A DNA stretch of 64,000 nucleotides from Bimuria novae-zelandiae CBS 107.79 (lineage: Eukaryota > Ascomycota > Dothideomycetes > Pleosporales > Didymosphaeriaceae), in assembly GCA_010015655.1 (NCBI GenBank), contig ML976751.1, forward strand, positions 116,836 through 180,835. The letters are read 5' to 3'. Numbering within the stretch: the first letter of the stretch is position 1; every line of letters begins with the position of its first letter. The notes beneath the pieces are model-generated. The model worked only from the letters and a program-made list of their open reading frames with translations, was not told the DNA's origin and made no database searches. The translations under genes were made by a program, and so were the position numbers. Below, piece by piece: positions 34,401-45,484 of this stretch.

Positions 34401-35181
34401 AGCTTCGAGAATGTAGCACGTGATCTTAAGGTGCAACAATTATTTCCATACAGAATGCTGAAGTACAGGAGGATACCATCAGGTGTACACCCTGTGATTT
34501 CCGAGATTCTTCAGGAGGCTGAGTGTATCGTTGGCTCCAAAGACCAACTCACTTGGCAGAACATTTCTGACATGGTTCAGTCATCGCAAAGCCTCGAACT
34601 CTAACACGGCTTATCCGTCGTGATGTTAGAATACCAAGGCTTTAACGCGCTGGTGGTCGAAGTTCAGGTTCAACCGGGTCTTCGCTTACAGGAGATAGCC
34701 CCGCAGTCCAGGTCAATCTGGGGTAATTCGTGGAGAATTTTCGGCCCCTGCAAACAACAACCATGGACTAGGCAATGATTCTCCGCAGGCGCATTTCCCC
34801 AGCGCGGCCGAAAGAAGCACGTGCTTTTTAACCATCATTGTGAGCTTGGCGATGGCAGCCAAGATCTGAGCATCGTGTTTACTCGCTTGTGATTCACGGA
34901 AACTCAATACCGCCGTTGGATTGCTCCTATCGTAGGACATACGCCTCAAAAGCATCAGGCGTAGCACGAAGAACTTGGTAAACAGAGGACGATCAAGCCT
35001 TGCGTGCAGCTTCATGGTCACATTTTATCTTTTTAGGCTGCGAAGGCGTCGACAATGCTGGGCCAGCAGCGACTATATAAAGGCGGATAGCTACCTATGA
35101 ATTTGATCAGCTCCAGCAACCAACTCCATTGGATCCCACTTGAGACTTTTTGATATCTCTTTTTCAATCTCTACCGTCAAG
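31455..35181. other. 3.7 kb stretch without a supported gene
   Basis: Composition is gene-like, but no family is recognised. An 8 bp unit, ACAGGCGT, is repeated three times at 32081-32106. Two minus-strand frames look protein-like and may be exons or relics: 33137-33343 (IVKKRFFVADFESADGKHRT) and 33841-34071 (ILENRISIPVIPWSKNGKEN). A third at 34713-35021 is weaker. I could not join them into a gene. The final part is the pectate lyase promoter, with a TATA-like TATATAAAGG near 35075. Confidence 0.4.
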
Positions 35182-36284
35182 ATGAAAGTCACAGGTGGAT
35201 TGATCGTATCTTTGCTGCCAGCTCTATCTCAATGTGCCGCAATCGATCGTCGACAGAATGGTGATGGACCACAAGGAGGTGCCGACGCTACTCAAGGTGA
35301 CCTCGGAGCCCGACCACCACCACGGTTTCCTTTCCCAGTCATCGAGTTCCCCACGGCTAAGGAAACTGTCGTTCTCAATGAGACAATGTACATCCAACCT
35401 GGCCAAGTCTTTGACGGACAGATGAAACGTTATGAGCGTGCCGAGGGGAGCTGTAATGAGCAGGCCGAAGGCACCGACGCTGATACGGTCTTCAATCTGC
35501 TTCCTGGCTCGACAATTCGGAACGTCATCATTGGGAAGCACCAGGCTGAAGGCATCCATGCTTTGGGAGATGCATGGGTTGAGAATGGTGAGCGGCCTCT
35601 TGCTCCGTTATCATAATACATGTTTGCTAATTTAGCTACTAGTATGGTGGGAAGACGTCTGCGAGGACGCACTTACTTCCAAGGGCCTGAACACTCAATT
35701 GCGAGTCATCGGTGGTGGAGCACGCAACGCCACAGACAAGGTACACTTCACCCAATACCACTCTGCCCTCAAGTACTTTACTAACATCCACACTCAGATC
35801 TTCCAAGACAACTCCCTTGGGGGCAAATTTAACATCACTGGCTTCTATGCGGAAACTTTCGGAACATTCTACCAGTCCTGCGGCAACTGCTTGAATCAGG
35901 CAAAGCGCAACGTCACCATCCAGAACGTCATCGCCATCAACGGCACCAGAATGGGCATAGTGCGTCACTCCCCCCCTCCCCCACACTCCTTACTCAAAAC
36001 AAACCATCACGTGCTAAATTATCCTGCAGATCAACCCCAACTACGGCGACGAATACCGCCTCAAGGACTCCCAGATCAAGGATCTCACCCGCATGGTGGA
36101 CAAGGAGATTGGCAACAACGTGCAGACGGTGCCGTACACGGTTGGCACCGGGCCTGATGAGAAGTACGCGCTGTACAATGAGAGCCGGGATGCTATTACG
36201 GCGTTTGAGGGTGAGGTGTTGAATCAGTATACCCCTGAGGAGCCGTATGAGTGGTTGTCGGAGTTTTGGACGGGTGGGGCGTAG
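35182..36284 (+). CDS. Secreted pectate lyase, PL3 family
   Basis: Four exons (35182-35587, 35643-35740, 35798-35959, 36030-36284) give 306 residues with introns of 55-70 bp. The ATG at 35182 is preferred over one 14 codons upstream because it places a signal peptide (VTGGLIVSLLPALSQCAA) first. PL3 features: IEFPTAKETVVLNETMYI, GQVFDGQMKRYE, the DADTVFNLLPGSTIRNVIIG block, VWWEDVCEDALT, the FYQSCGNC / RNVTIQNV region, and NPNYGDEYRLKDSQI near the end, all in family order. The enzyme cleaves de-esterified pectin by calcium-dependent beta-elimination in the plant cell wall. Cysteines at VCEDAL and SCGNC fit the family's disulfides. A TATA-like site lies about 110 bp upstream. Confidence 0.93.
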
Positions 36285-37079
36285 AGGGTGGGGAGGTTGT
36301 GGGAGGCGAGGCGGGTGTAGAGTAGAAGAGTAATTTATGTGTTATTTCTGAACTGATGTGCAATTTGGGGGGTTGAGGGGTTCTGTGAGGGAATATTCGA
36401 GGGTTGTGTTGATCTGACTGAGGTTTCTTGCTGGGTGATTGGTTCTGGATGGGAATCCAGACGTAGTTCTCACTTGAGCAGCACACCACATATGTGGTAA
36501 CTTGGAAGAACGACCTGATTTCAGTGTACTCTTTTGCACTGTTATGTTCTTTGGTCCCCATTAGAACCTTAGGACCATGCTTCTTGGAAAGAATATTGTC
36601 AGTTCTCGGTCAAAAAGCAGGCCACCATACACTGTTTCCGCTTTCGGAAACGTTGTTCCCGTACTTTAATTTTAAAACAACGTTTGACAGACTTGTTACT
36701 TCAAGAAGGGACTTACAATGACGGCAAGACTAGGATTCTTATCCGGGCATGCGCTACGAGGTGGTGGTTATCCGAAGCTTCTAGTCGTGCCTCGGTCCGT
36801 TCCAAGCTTTCCCCACACGACGCTAACCCCGCACACTTGCTTCGGTCTTGCGCGTTTTTGTAACAGCCTCTACAAGCACTGAGGTCTTCACCTCGGCTCG
36901 CGTGGAGGCTGAAGTCGAACTATAACCTTTCGTGATGGCTCCATGTGGACTGAAGCTCAAGCGGGCTGGATTGAAGTACTTGTGTGCTTCCTACCGGATT
37001 TGTCCGCCTTGAATTCGTCGCATTTTTGGTATAGAAAGAGAACATGTCGGCCACCACATATGCGGTAGTTGAAAATGGG
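36285..37079. other. Unassigned intergenic stretch
   Basis: 3' flank of the pectate lyase and promoter of the acyl-CoA ligase. No gene recognised. Confidence 0.35.
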
Positions 37080-39146
37080 ATGCGGAGTGAGTGATTCTGA
37101 TCCTTGTTTTTCTGGGAAGAAGGCGAGCTGACTTGTTCCATTGTCTAGTCTATAGGAGTACGAATTCAGTTGATATCCCTAACATTGATCTTCCATCGTT
37201 AGTCTTTGGTATGCTGCCCTATATCTTACATGAGGCTGGAGTCGGCCATATATAACCATAAGAGCAATGGGCCGTGAGGTTACTTGTCCTAGGGAAACCG
37301 AGTACTTTTGACACCATTGACTCTGTAGCCGACCTTTGCTCATGCGAGTGTAGTACCCTGCACAAAGACAACTTCACTAATGACAGTCCACAGAGTCAGA
37401 ACACACCCTCGCAGAAGACAACACCCCGCTTCACATCTCCGCCGCAAATCCCAACGTCTTCCTAACCAAAGCCACCCTCCGAGCTCTCGCCGAACGCATC
37501 GCCCACTTCCTCCGCACCACCTTCTCTATTGGCGCACAGGATCCCTACAAAGATGTCGTGGTTATGTGCTCTTCGCTGCAACCTGCGGCTCCCGCTGCAT
37601 TCTGGGGTATCATAGCCGCGGGAGGCGTGTTCAGCGCGGCATCGCACAGCTTTACGTCCGAGGAGCTGGCGCGGCAGGTCAAGCACGGGAACAGCAAACT
37701 TTTGATCGTCAGCCAGGACAAAATTGAGCTGGGGAAGAAGGCGGCGCAACTGGCGGGCTTGGGGTTGGACAGAGTAGTTGTGCTGGAGAGCGAGCCGAGC
37801 TGGGAGTTTCGGGTGCTTGAGGGCGGGAAGCAGACGGATACTGTGAATGGTCCCAGATTGACGTGGAGGAGAGTAACAGACTTGGAAGAGCTGAAAAGGA
37901 GTTTGATTGTGCTGTTGTATAGCTCTGGAACCACTGGCGTGCCGAAAGGTAGGTAACTCAAATGGTCTGGCAGAGGTAAAACGTGCTGACATAGACAGGC
38001 GTCATGCTCTCGCACTACAACATAGTCGCTGAGCTCTACATCCCCAGCGTCCACGCCCGAAAACATGTAATGGATTCGGTCGCTCGCGGCGAGCCTGCGC
38101 CCGCACCGTATCGTACCCTCGCCCATGTTCCGATCGCTCACATTGCCGGCGTCCACGGCTATCTCATTGCACCAATGTTCTCCAACGGCGCGGTCTACTG
38201 GATGGACAAGTTCGAGTGGAAGAAGTTTCTGCAATACTTCAAGGACCTCCAGATCACCGCGTTCTGGACCGTCCCCAGTATCTTCCTGAGAATAGCGAAA
38301 GACCCTGCTGTCACAGACCAATTTGACTCCGTTGAGAATGCCATGACGGGTGCCGCGCCCATGGATAAGGAGCTGCAGAATGCGGCGAATGCGAAGATTG
38401 GAAAGGGGAAGGTGAGGATTGGAGCCACGTGGGGCTTGAGCGAGACAACGGTGCGCGCGGAACCCCTATACCCACACTCTGCTCCACAGTGTATACGATA
38501 CCTCTGTGTGTGCCTAGGGTGCTGACAGGATTTTTAGGGCTCCGTAACATCCATGCCCCGCGGCTCCTCCGACACCACGGGCTCCATCTCACCCGTCCTC
38601 CCTAACATGGAGCTCCGCATCGTGGACGACACGTACCGCGACGTCGAGCCCGGCCAGCCAGGCGAGATCCTCGTCCGCGGCCCCGTCGTTACAAACGGGT
38701 ACTACGCCAATCCCGCTGCGACCGCTGCATCCTTCCACGACGGCTGGTTCCTGACCGGCGACATCGCCGTCGAGCGTGATGGGAAATTTTACATCGTCGA
38801 CCGCAAGAAGGAGCTCATCAAGTACAAGGGCCTGCAGATTGCACCCGCGGAGCTAGAGGCGCTACTCATCACGCATGAGGAGATCGAGGAAGCGGCGGTG
38901 GTGGGCGTGCCGGTTGAAGGCGGCAGCGAGGTTCCGAGGGCGTATGTGGTGTTGAGGAGGGTGGGGGCGCTGAGTGAGGAGAATGTGAAGCGGTTTGTGA
39001 AGGGGAGGGTCGCGGAATATAAAGAGTTGAGGGGCGGAGTGAGGTTTGTGGATGAGTTGCCAAAGAATGCGATAGGGAAGATTTTGAGGAGGGAGTTGAG
39101 GGATAGGGCGAGGGAGGAGGAGGAGGGGGTGAAGGCTAGGCTGTAG
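37080..39146 (+). CDS. Peroxisomal acyl-/aryl-CoA ligase, 4-coumarate-CoA ligase-like
   Basis: Five exons (37080-37086, 37149-37208, 37394-37948, 37999-38450, 38538-39146) give 560 residues. The first coding exon is only 7 bp (ATG CGG A): it has a perfect GTGAGT donor and its intron a CTGAC branch site, and it yields MRIYRSTNSVDIPNIDLPS, the start expected for fungal members. An in-frame ATG at 37044 is the alternative. AMP-binding family motifs are complete: YSSGTTGVPKGVMLSH (P-loop), TWGLSETT, GWFLTGDIAV, the DRKKELIKYKGLQIAPAELE hinge, and NAIGKILRRELR with the catalytic lysine. The C-terminal tripeptide ARL fits a type 1 peroxisomal signal. It activates a carboxylic acid to its CoA ester through an adenylate. 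Substrate is not decidable; phenylacetate- or coumarate-like acids are typical of relatives. Confidence 0.9.
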
Positions 39147-39600
39147 ATGAGCGGGTTTGTAGGGCTGGGAGCGGAAAGATGAAGGGCGGTTGTGTAGGAG
39201 TAAAGTGACGGGTGACATTTAGCTGTGGCTGACATTACTGGTCCTGTGATAATATAGATGAGGACAGTGATGGGCCTGGACGTCTTTGAGGTCACTTACT
39301 AGCTGAATAGGACGGCACGCCCATCGACCTCGTTTCCGAATGTAGCAATTGAGACGGGTGTTTCCCTGCGCGCAACATGTTTGATTTGCGGTCACTCACC
39401 AGCTGGATGGGACGGCACACGCATAATACTTATTTACAAAAACAGCAATCAAGATTGATGTTTCCATTGATTGTGCGTGCAGCGTGTTTGAAATGCTACT
39501 ATAAGAACAGACGTTCGTATCCTTATCCATTTCCCGCTGCCACACAACCTCCATACACCTGTTTTCGTCTGATTCTTTCTCGATTGCGGGAAACTTCACC
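39147..39600. other. Unassigned intergenic stretch
   Basis: Two near-repeats of TCACTTACTAGCTGAATAGG / TCACTCACCAGCTGGATGGG, about 100 bp apart (from 39291 and 39393), show a small imperfect duplication. Otherwise this is the leader of the next gene. Confidence 0.45.
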
Positions 39601-40151
39601 ATGTCAGCAGAATCCCCAGCACCCCCTTCGGTCTTCTATCGCGCACAGCATCGCCGCTCTTTCACCCACTACGACTCTCAATACGGCTTCGAAGCGCAAG
39701 GAAGGTACTTGATGGACTACTCCCACTGGATCAACAAACAAAAAATCGAGTCACATCTGAACCGGAATGCACGTCCTCTTGAACCTACTCCCTTCATATC
39801 GGTATTCGACAATAGAGGTATAAAATAGACGCCTGGGATAATTCGAGCAATATTTATATTCTAACTTGAAACGCAGCCTCCGCCAACAGCCGCGCTCAAA
39901 TCTTCCGCAACAGAGGTTATAGGGATGTGTTCATAGCAGAGATTCGCCCAGGGGGCCTAGAGTGCACTAGTCTTCCGCTCCGCTTTTTCGAGGGTGTGGT
40001 AGATCTTCCGGCGTGGATAGCTCCCGAGGGTACTATCTTTTTGTCGAGCGCAGATTTGCGTCGTTATTTGCATGTTGATGTTGCAATAAGTGACAGGCAT
40101 GAATGGTTGGCCATCGAGTGGATTCCGGCGAGTATGATTAGGGTAATCTGA
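39601..40151 (+). CDS. Hypothetical fungal protein, 163 residues, two exons
   Basis: Exons 39601-39817 and 39877-40151 join over a 59 bp intron in phase 1. The product has no signal peptide or membrane helix. The pattern PTPFISVFDNR, then an Ala/Ser/Arg segment (ASANSRAQIFRNRGYRDVFI), then AEIRPGGLECTSLPLRFF and a C-terminal SDRHEWLAIEWIPASMI resembles a domain (DUF7587-like) found in many uncharacterised Dothideomycete proteins. That assignment is from memory of the layout. No function can be given. The two halves fuse naturally across the intron, which supports the gene model. Confidence 0.7.
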
Positions 40152-40359
40152 TGCGGATAATGGAGTACCTTTGATTTTGAAAGGGTGGAGCACGGATGTT
40201 GCTTCGGGGCTACTGGAGTATTTTATCTATCTGGAACCGTTCATCGTCTCGATGGTCAGTGATTTCAAAATTTGATATACAGTGCACCCGTGTTTGAAAT
40301 GGACCTGTGGACGCGCCTCATCTAAACGAAGCAGTTGTTCTTTCCTTCCCCAAGTCCTC

Positions 40360-40360
<1 letters not shown>

Positions 40361-40399
<39 letters not shown>
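40361..40399 (+). repeat. Poly-C tract (39 C)
   Basis: An uninterrupted run of 39 cytosines, the second such tract in the window (the other is at 25567). Flanks differ between the two. Confidence 0.85.
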
Positions 40400-40401
<2 letters not shown>

Positions 40402-41301
40402 CCATGAGTCCGCATCAACAACTCAAGAGTGTCTCGAAGTTTCTTTCAACTACCTCTTCTGGCGCACGAGTATTGCCACTATCTTGTCGTTGTATCGTCG
40501 CTCTCGGCACGTTTCTCGGCGGTCGGTATGAACGTCACTCCGCTCCGCCCTCACGTCTTCGCACGGCATAAAAATTTTTGTCCTCCTAAGACCAGCGGGC
40601 GTCATCTGAGTCTCCACCATGACTCCCGCTGACCACGAAGGTGACCCCGAGTCGTCCGGGTCCTCCGGGCATCTTATAGCTACGCCGCAACGTCCATGGG
40701 AATTATAAAGCCCACATCTCCAATCGCCGCTCCGATGGGATCTAGACTCTTTGTCTGGGGTATTCAAGGCGCTAATGTTATCGCCGCGCAAACGTCCGCT
40801 CCAACAACGCGTCGCGGCGGACGGCTAGACCGGAACTCTGCAGCGGAGCTTGGAACCTTATTTGCGGCAGCGGGCGCTGAGTTATCGTCGCGCATGGGGT
40901 TTTACCAAAGCATGCTGGGGCGCGGACGATCCGATAGGGCGAGGGGCGGGGGTTAGGGTTTTAGGGTTTAGGCGTTGAACGTTGGTTGCACATCTCCGAC
41001 CTGAAGTGCGGGGGCAGTGGAGCCTGCAGATTTGAGGAGTCTATATGTATGGGCGGTTCCCACGATGGATGGCATCACAGCTGAATTGCTTCACGGTACC
41101 TTCACATCGGTCACGAGGACATTCATTCGACGCCAAGGCATCACATCGAGGACTTGAAGAAGCATTGATTAATCATCTTCACGAATCGAAATCTCCATTT
41201 ATATCCAACCACCGGCTCCCCTCATCCAGTCCAACGCATACAAAGTCTACACCGCGAACACGCATACAAACAACGCACACATCGTCATCTCCAAAGTCAC
41301 G
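40400..41301. other. Unassigned stretch with a telomere-like motif
   Basis: No supported gene. It contains the TTAGGG-like string at 40951-40972 and the promoter of the small gene at 41302. Confidence 0.4.
40951..40972 (+). repeat. Short interstitial telomere-like repeat
   Basis: GGTTAGGGTTTTAGGGTTTA plus GG: three TTAGGG-type units with extra T residues, preceded by the G-rich GAGGGGCGGG. The fungal telomere repeat is TTAGGG. Confidence 0.6.
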
Positions 41302-41526
41302 ATGTCCACCGCACCCACCTACGTCTACATCCCCAACCTCATCGGCGGCCAAATGCTTCGCATTCCCATGCATGAAGAAGAAGACACCGACCTCGACATC
41401 CCCTCCATCCCGTCACCGTCAGACCTCACGATCGACACGTCCGCGCTGCGCATCCCCGCCCGCGATACTTCACCAGCACCGAGCGACGACTCCTCCGCCG
41501 TGGAGAGCGTCGAAGAGAACGAGTGA
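41302..41526 (+). CDS. Small acidic hypothetical protein, 74 residues
   Basis: A single exon with strongly C-biased third codon positions, unlike its flanks, which supports real coding. MSTAPTYVYIPNLIGGQMLR is followed by a Ser/Pro/Asp-rich acidic region ending SAVESVEENE. There is no signal peptide, cysteine pair or membrane segment. Function unknown. A longer overlapping frame on the same strand (41045-41599) has poor composition and is not preferred. Confidence 0.5.
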   Translation: MSTAPTYVYIPNLIGGQMLRIPMHEEEDTDLDIPSIPSPSDLTIDTSALRIPARDTSPAPSDDSSAVESVEENE

Positions 41527-42094
41527 TAAAGCTTCGTCACAGGGGGCAGTTTTGATGGACGATTCGAGACGATCTGTGGATCTTTGCCTGCGAGCCTGAG
41601 ACCATGTGGAGAGGGTGTGGGGCAAGTGTCGCGGCACATGTCATCGAACACACACGCGACACGCGACACGCGACACACGACAGCACCCCAACAAAAAAGC
41701 ACGCCATTGGGTTTGAGAATGCGATAGTCGCCTTCGCAGAGGGTGCCGACACGTGCAGTCAGCCGGACACGGTACGAGGAGGACCTTGAGTCGCTTTGAG
41801 AAAAGTTTTCCAGGGGACCGCGTAGAGGGGTGCAACGAGAAAAGTGGGGATGGATATTTTTTGTTTTTGTTTATGAGATTGATGAGTTTATGAGATACCA
41901 CTTATTACTATTTAATGCCAATTTATTTTGCGTACTAATTAGTCTGTCCCCTGTATACATCTGTCCCAACCCGACCCATGGACGACTCAGTGCCACGTGA
42001 CGTGCTACGACCGACATCCAACTTGAACATATTCAAACACATCCCGTCGACAAACCACCATCATCTTTTCTTCTATGTGAGGTAATACCTTGCC
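41527..42094. other. Unassigned intergenic stretch
   Basis: Contains a short CGACA-rich run (ACACGCGACACGCGACACGC near 41650). It lies between convergent 3' ends. No gene recognised. Confidence 0.4.
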
Positions 42095-43069
42095 CTAGTA
42101 CAATCTCGTAATCCTCCTCTTAACCCTGTCCTTCCTCCCTCCACACCTCGCACTCGCCACTTCCGCAGCACACCGCTCGCACCTCTCAGGTGCATTCTGC
42201 AACTCCACACGCTCTTGTGCCTTCGCTTTGCACCACTCTCTAACCTCCTTCCAAACACACTTCTCCTCATCCTTCTCCTCATCCTTCCCCTCTCGCACAG
42301 CAGCAGCCCGCGAAGCACACGCCGCACACGCCGCACACACCTCCTCCGTAGTAGCAATACCAATCACGCACTGTTCAACGCTGCCCGACCTCAACATGCG
42401 CGGGAGACGCAGCTCAAGAGGAGCCGCACTTCTTGAGGGAGGAGGGCATGAGACTTTCCAGATCCGCGGCGGTCTGTACCTAAAATGGTACGCAGCGACA
42501 TGGCCCGGTGCCAACAGGATATCTCCAGGCAGACCCGCGCTTCTGCGGCGTTTGGGCGATGAAGTGTACCGCATGTGCGGTTGGCGGGATATAGCGCACG
42601 CCTGCGGGTCGTAAAAGCCACGAAGCTCGCGCGAGGCGGGTGGAAAAGCAGCCCGTGCGTGTAGAGGTCGGTCTCCTGCTGGCGGGGTTGAAGGCGAGAG
42701 GGTGGGACATGGATCCGAGGGTGTACCTGCGGAGCTATCTGATGACCAAGGTGGGTGCTCGTATTCGGGAGGAGGTGTTCCAGGGGCACTTGGTGCGGTA
42801 ACCCATCCGTCGGAGTCGGAGTCGGAGGCGCAGCTCTCATATTCCGAGTTGGAGGAGTGCTCGCTCGTGCTGCGTTTCACGTGGTGGAGGTCTTCGAAGA
42901 GGGGGTCTCGGTTCTCGTTGCTGCTTGGAGAGGGGGTGTCTTCGGGTGCGTCCGAGAGGTCGCTGCGAGGTATGGGGGTAGCTTTAGATACGTGCATCAT
43001 GTGGTAGAATACGACGCAAGACAGCCCGATAAGGAAGCCGAAGGCGAATATGGGGATCCAGGACAACAT
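42095..43069 (-). CDS. Single-pass membrane protein, hypothetical, 324 residues
   Basis: A single exon. The N-terminus (MLSWIPIFAFGFLIGLSCVV) is one hydrophobic helix, a signal anchor or signal peptide. It is followed by an acidic Ser/Pro/Asp-rich region (residues about 35-130), a middle segment with RRRSAGLPGDILLAPGHVAA, and a C-terminal region rich in cysteine and charge. The latter includes ATTEEVCAACAACASRAAA, then CVWKEVREWCKAKAQER and NAPERCERCAAEV, so paired cysteines (CAAC, CERC) might bind metal or form disulfides. No family recognised. A pogo-type transposon begins 286 bp upstream of its start. Confidence 0.65.
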   Translation of the reverse strand: MLSWIPIFAFGFLIGLSCVVFYHMMHVSKATPIPRSDLSDAPEDTPSPSSNENRDPLFEDLHHVKRSTSEHSSNSEYESCASDSDSDGWVTAPSAPGTPPPEYEHPPWSSDSSAGTPSDPCPTLSPSTPPAGDRPLHARAAFPPASRELRGFYDPQACAISRQPHMRYTSSPKRRRSAGLPGDILLAPGHVAAYHFRYRPPRIWKVSCPPPSRSAAPLELRLPRMLRSGSVEQCVIGIATTEEVCAACAACASRAAAVREGKDEEKDEEKCVWKEVREWCKAKAQERVELQNAPERCERCAAEVASARCGGRKDRVKRRITRLY

Positions 43070-43355
43070 GGTTTGTGGAGTTGGGATGACTGGAGGGCAC
43101 GTTCTATTGTGCGATATTTGAAAGTTTGCAGTGTGGGGTTGACGAGGTGAGAGCCATGGTTCCTACTCGAAATGAAGGCAGATTTTGAAAAAAAAAAAAA
43201 AGTGATTGTAGACTTTTGGTTGGGGAGATGAATATCATGGAACGGGATCCCAAGGTGATACTGTATCAAGGGTGAATAAGGGGGATGTGAAGATAGAAAA
43301 TGATCGAAGACTCGTATCGATATATGTAGCCACGTGACTGACGCCAGAGGCAGTA

Positions 43356-45482
43356 CCCTGCCGAGACAGTCAGTGCGCCGCGACACTAACGCGCCACCCC
43401 AACAGATGTAGCACCTCAACTTTGACGCGCCGCATCTCCACCAATATGGATCCGATTGAGGCTGCAATCATCGCTATCGACTCACGAGAACCTGGAGAAA
43501 CTTTCTTATATAGAAAAATTGTAGAAGAATTTGGTGTTGTGCGGTTAACATTAACGCGCTAGTATAGACGCGCCATGCAGGCGCGTACACAGCTACTATA
43601 GACTTGCTAAAATCTTAACTAATAATAAGAATCTAAGCTTTTATAGTATATACAGCGTCTTACTTAGAAAGGTCTACCCCCTACGCGTTAGATAATCTAA
43701 AACTTTATATTAATTATTGCTAAAAAGAATATCTTTATATAATAGGTTAATTACTTTATTAAGCGCTACCTTAACTCCCTAATCTCGCGATAAATAACTA
43801 GGCTAGATAGTAATTACTATAACGCTAATTTAGGCGCAAGATATAGGCTCTACTTTAAGCTTCTATATAAGAAAATTATAAAGTATGGCATAGAGCCTTA
43901 GTATACCTATAATATGGACGAAAAAGGCTTCCTACTCGGCATTACCGGCAGGTTAAAAAGGATCTTCGACAGGCCTATATATGAGAGTCGCCAAGTGAGG
44001 CAATCTATCCAGGATAGCAGTCGTAAGTGGATCTCGCTCATCGCATGTATATGCGCCAATGGATCTACTATTAATCTATTACTAATCTATTAATCTGACG
44101 CTGAGACTCTACAATTAAGCTAGGTTAAGGAAATTAACGTTAATTCTTATAGAGTCTTTATCACCTTATTAACCTCTAAATAGTCAAACAACGAGATAGG
44201 GCTTTAATAGCTAAAATAGGTGTTTGATCGCTATACCAAGGAGAAGGCTTAACGGTAATAGCAACTCCTAGTCCTTAATAGGCATAGATCTCACGTTACT
44301 ATAGATTTTATTAACTATTATAATTAGAAAAAGATCCTCCTTATAATATTTCCCCCTCACGCCACTCATACGCTGCAGCCTCTAGACGTCTATATGTTTA
44401 AGTCTCTTTCTGCCGCCTACTCTGACGAGCTCTCCGCATACCTGTATAGGAGTTAGGGGCTATTAACAATCGCTAAAAGAGACTTCTTTACACTATTCTA
44501 AAGGGCCTAAACAACGTTAGTTACGCCGTAATTAATTACTAAAGCTTTTAAGTATATAGGTATCTTGCCACCAGATCCTACACTAATCCTTAGTTAATTT
44601 AATAGAGATAAGTCTCTAGAATAAAAATTATATAAAAGCTCTACTTTAGTACTTAGCGCGTCTAATTAGCGCAAAATCGATTAGCTTTTAAAGGTTATTG
44701 TTAATACAGGGGGAAGTAATAAGGCCAAGAAGCTAAGTCGCACTATACACTTAATTTCTGTATAAAAGTAGCTCCTAGAGCATGAGAATTAGGGGCTACG
44801 AGAAGCCCTCACAAACCAAAAACGGCGTTAAATAAAGGGCAGGACTCTACCTTTTAAGTAGCTAGATAAGTAGTATAGAGAATCTGTTTTCTAGTTACCT
44901 GCCCGCGTATAGAGGGCGCGCGATTCTCTTAGCCAACAAAAGGCTAAAAAGCAACAACTATAACTCTAGAAAAGTAAGTAGAGAGAGATCTAGATAGTAA
45001 ATAGGCAGCTTAAAGCTTATCTACTATAGAAGAAGCGTGTTACGCGTGTAGTAGCTAGAAATACGCGTGCTAAGGAGAAAGCTAATTAGGCTACTAAGTA
45101 ATATCTCCGTTAACAGGCTCGCAAGGCTTAATAATAACTTTAAAAACGTCTTAAAATTACTAAAAAGGGAAGCTAGAATGCTTTAAAAGCTACTTATATA
45201 ATTACAAAGAGGAAGAAGCCTACGCCGGCATCTATACGCGTTAATATAGTAATATCTACGCTATTAGCGCTAGCATCGCGTAGTAGCTAAATAATTAGAA
45301 TACTAAGTAGATATTTATAATTTAACTAGCTAGTAATCTTCTATAGCTCTATAAAATCTTAACTCTAGAAAATTTCGCGATAAAAGCTTTTGTGTAAAAC
45401 TCTATAGCCTTATGTTGCTGGCTACGGTGCTAGTGTTGGGGTGGCGCGTTAGTGTCGCGGCGCACTGACTGTCTCGGTAGGG
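43356..45482 (+). mobile_element. Fot1/pogo-type DNA transposon A, RIP-damaged
   Basis: 49 bp inverted repeats (CCCTGCCGAGACAGTCAGTG at the left, one mismatch at the right) lie at 43356-43404 and 45434-45482, flanked by TA (43354-43355 and 45483-45484). At 43908 the plus strand reads YNMDEKGFLLGITGRLKR, the first catalytic-aspartate block of DDE_1 (Fot1/pogo/Tigger) transposases; the IYESRQVRQSIQDSSRKW and later HATHTLQPLDVYMFKSL blocks also fit. Stops are scattered through the rest, with TA enrichment typical of RIP. Length (2127 bp) is normal for Fot1-like elements. Its TIRs are intact. Confidence 0.9.
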
Positions 45483-45484
45483 TA

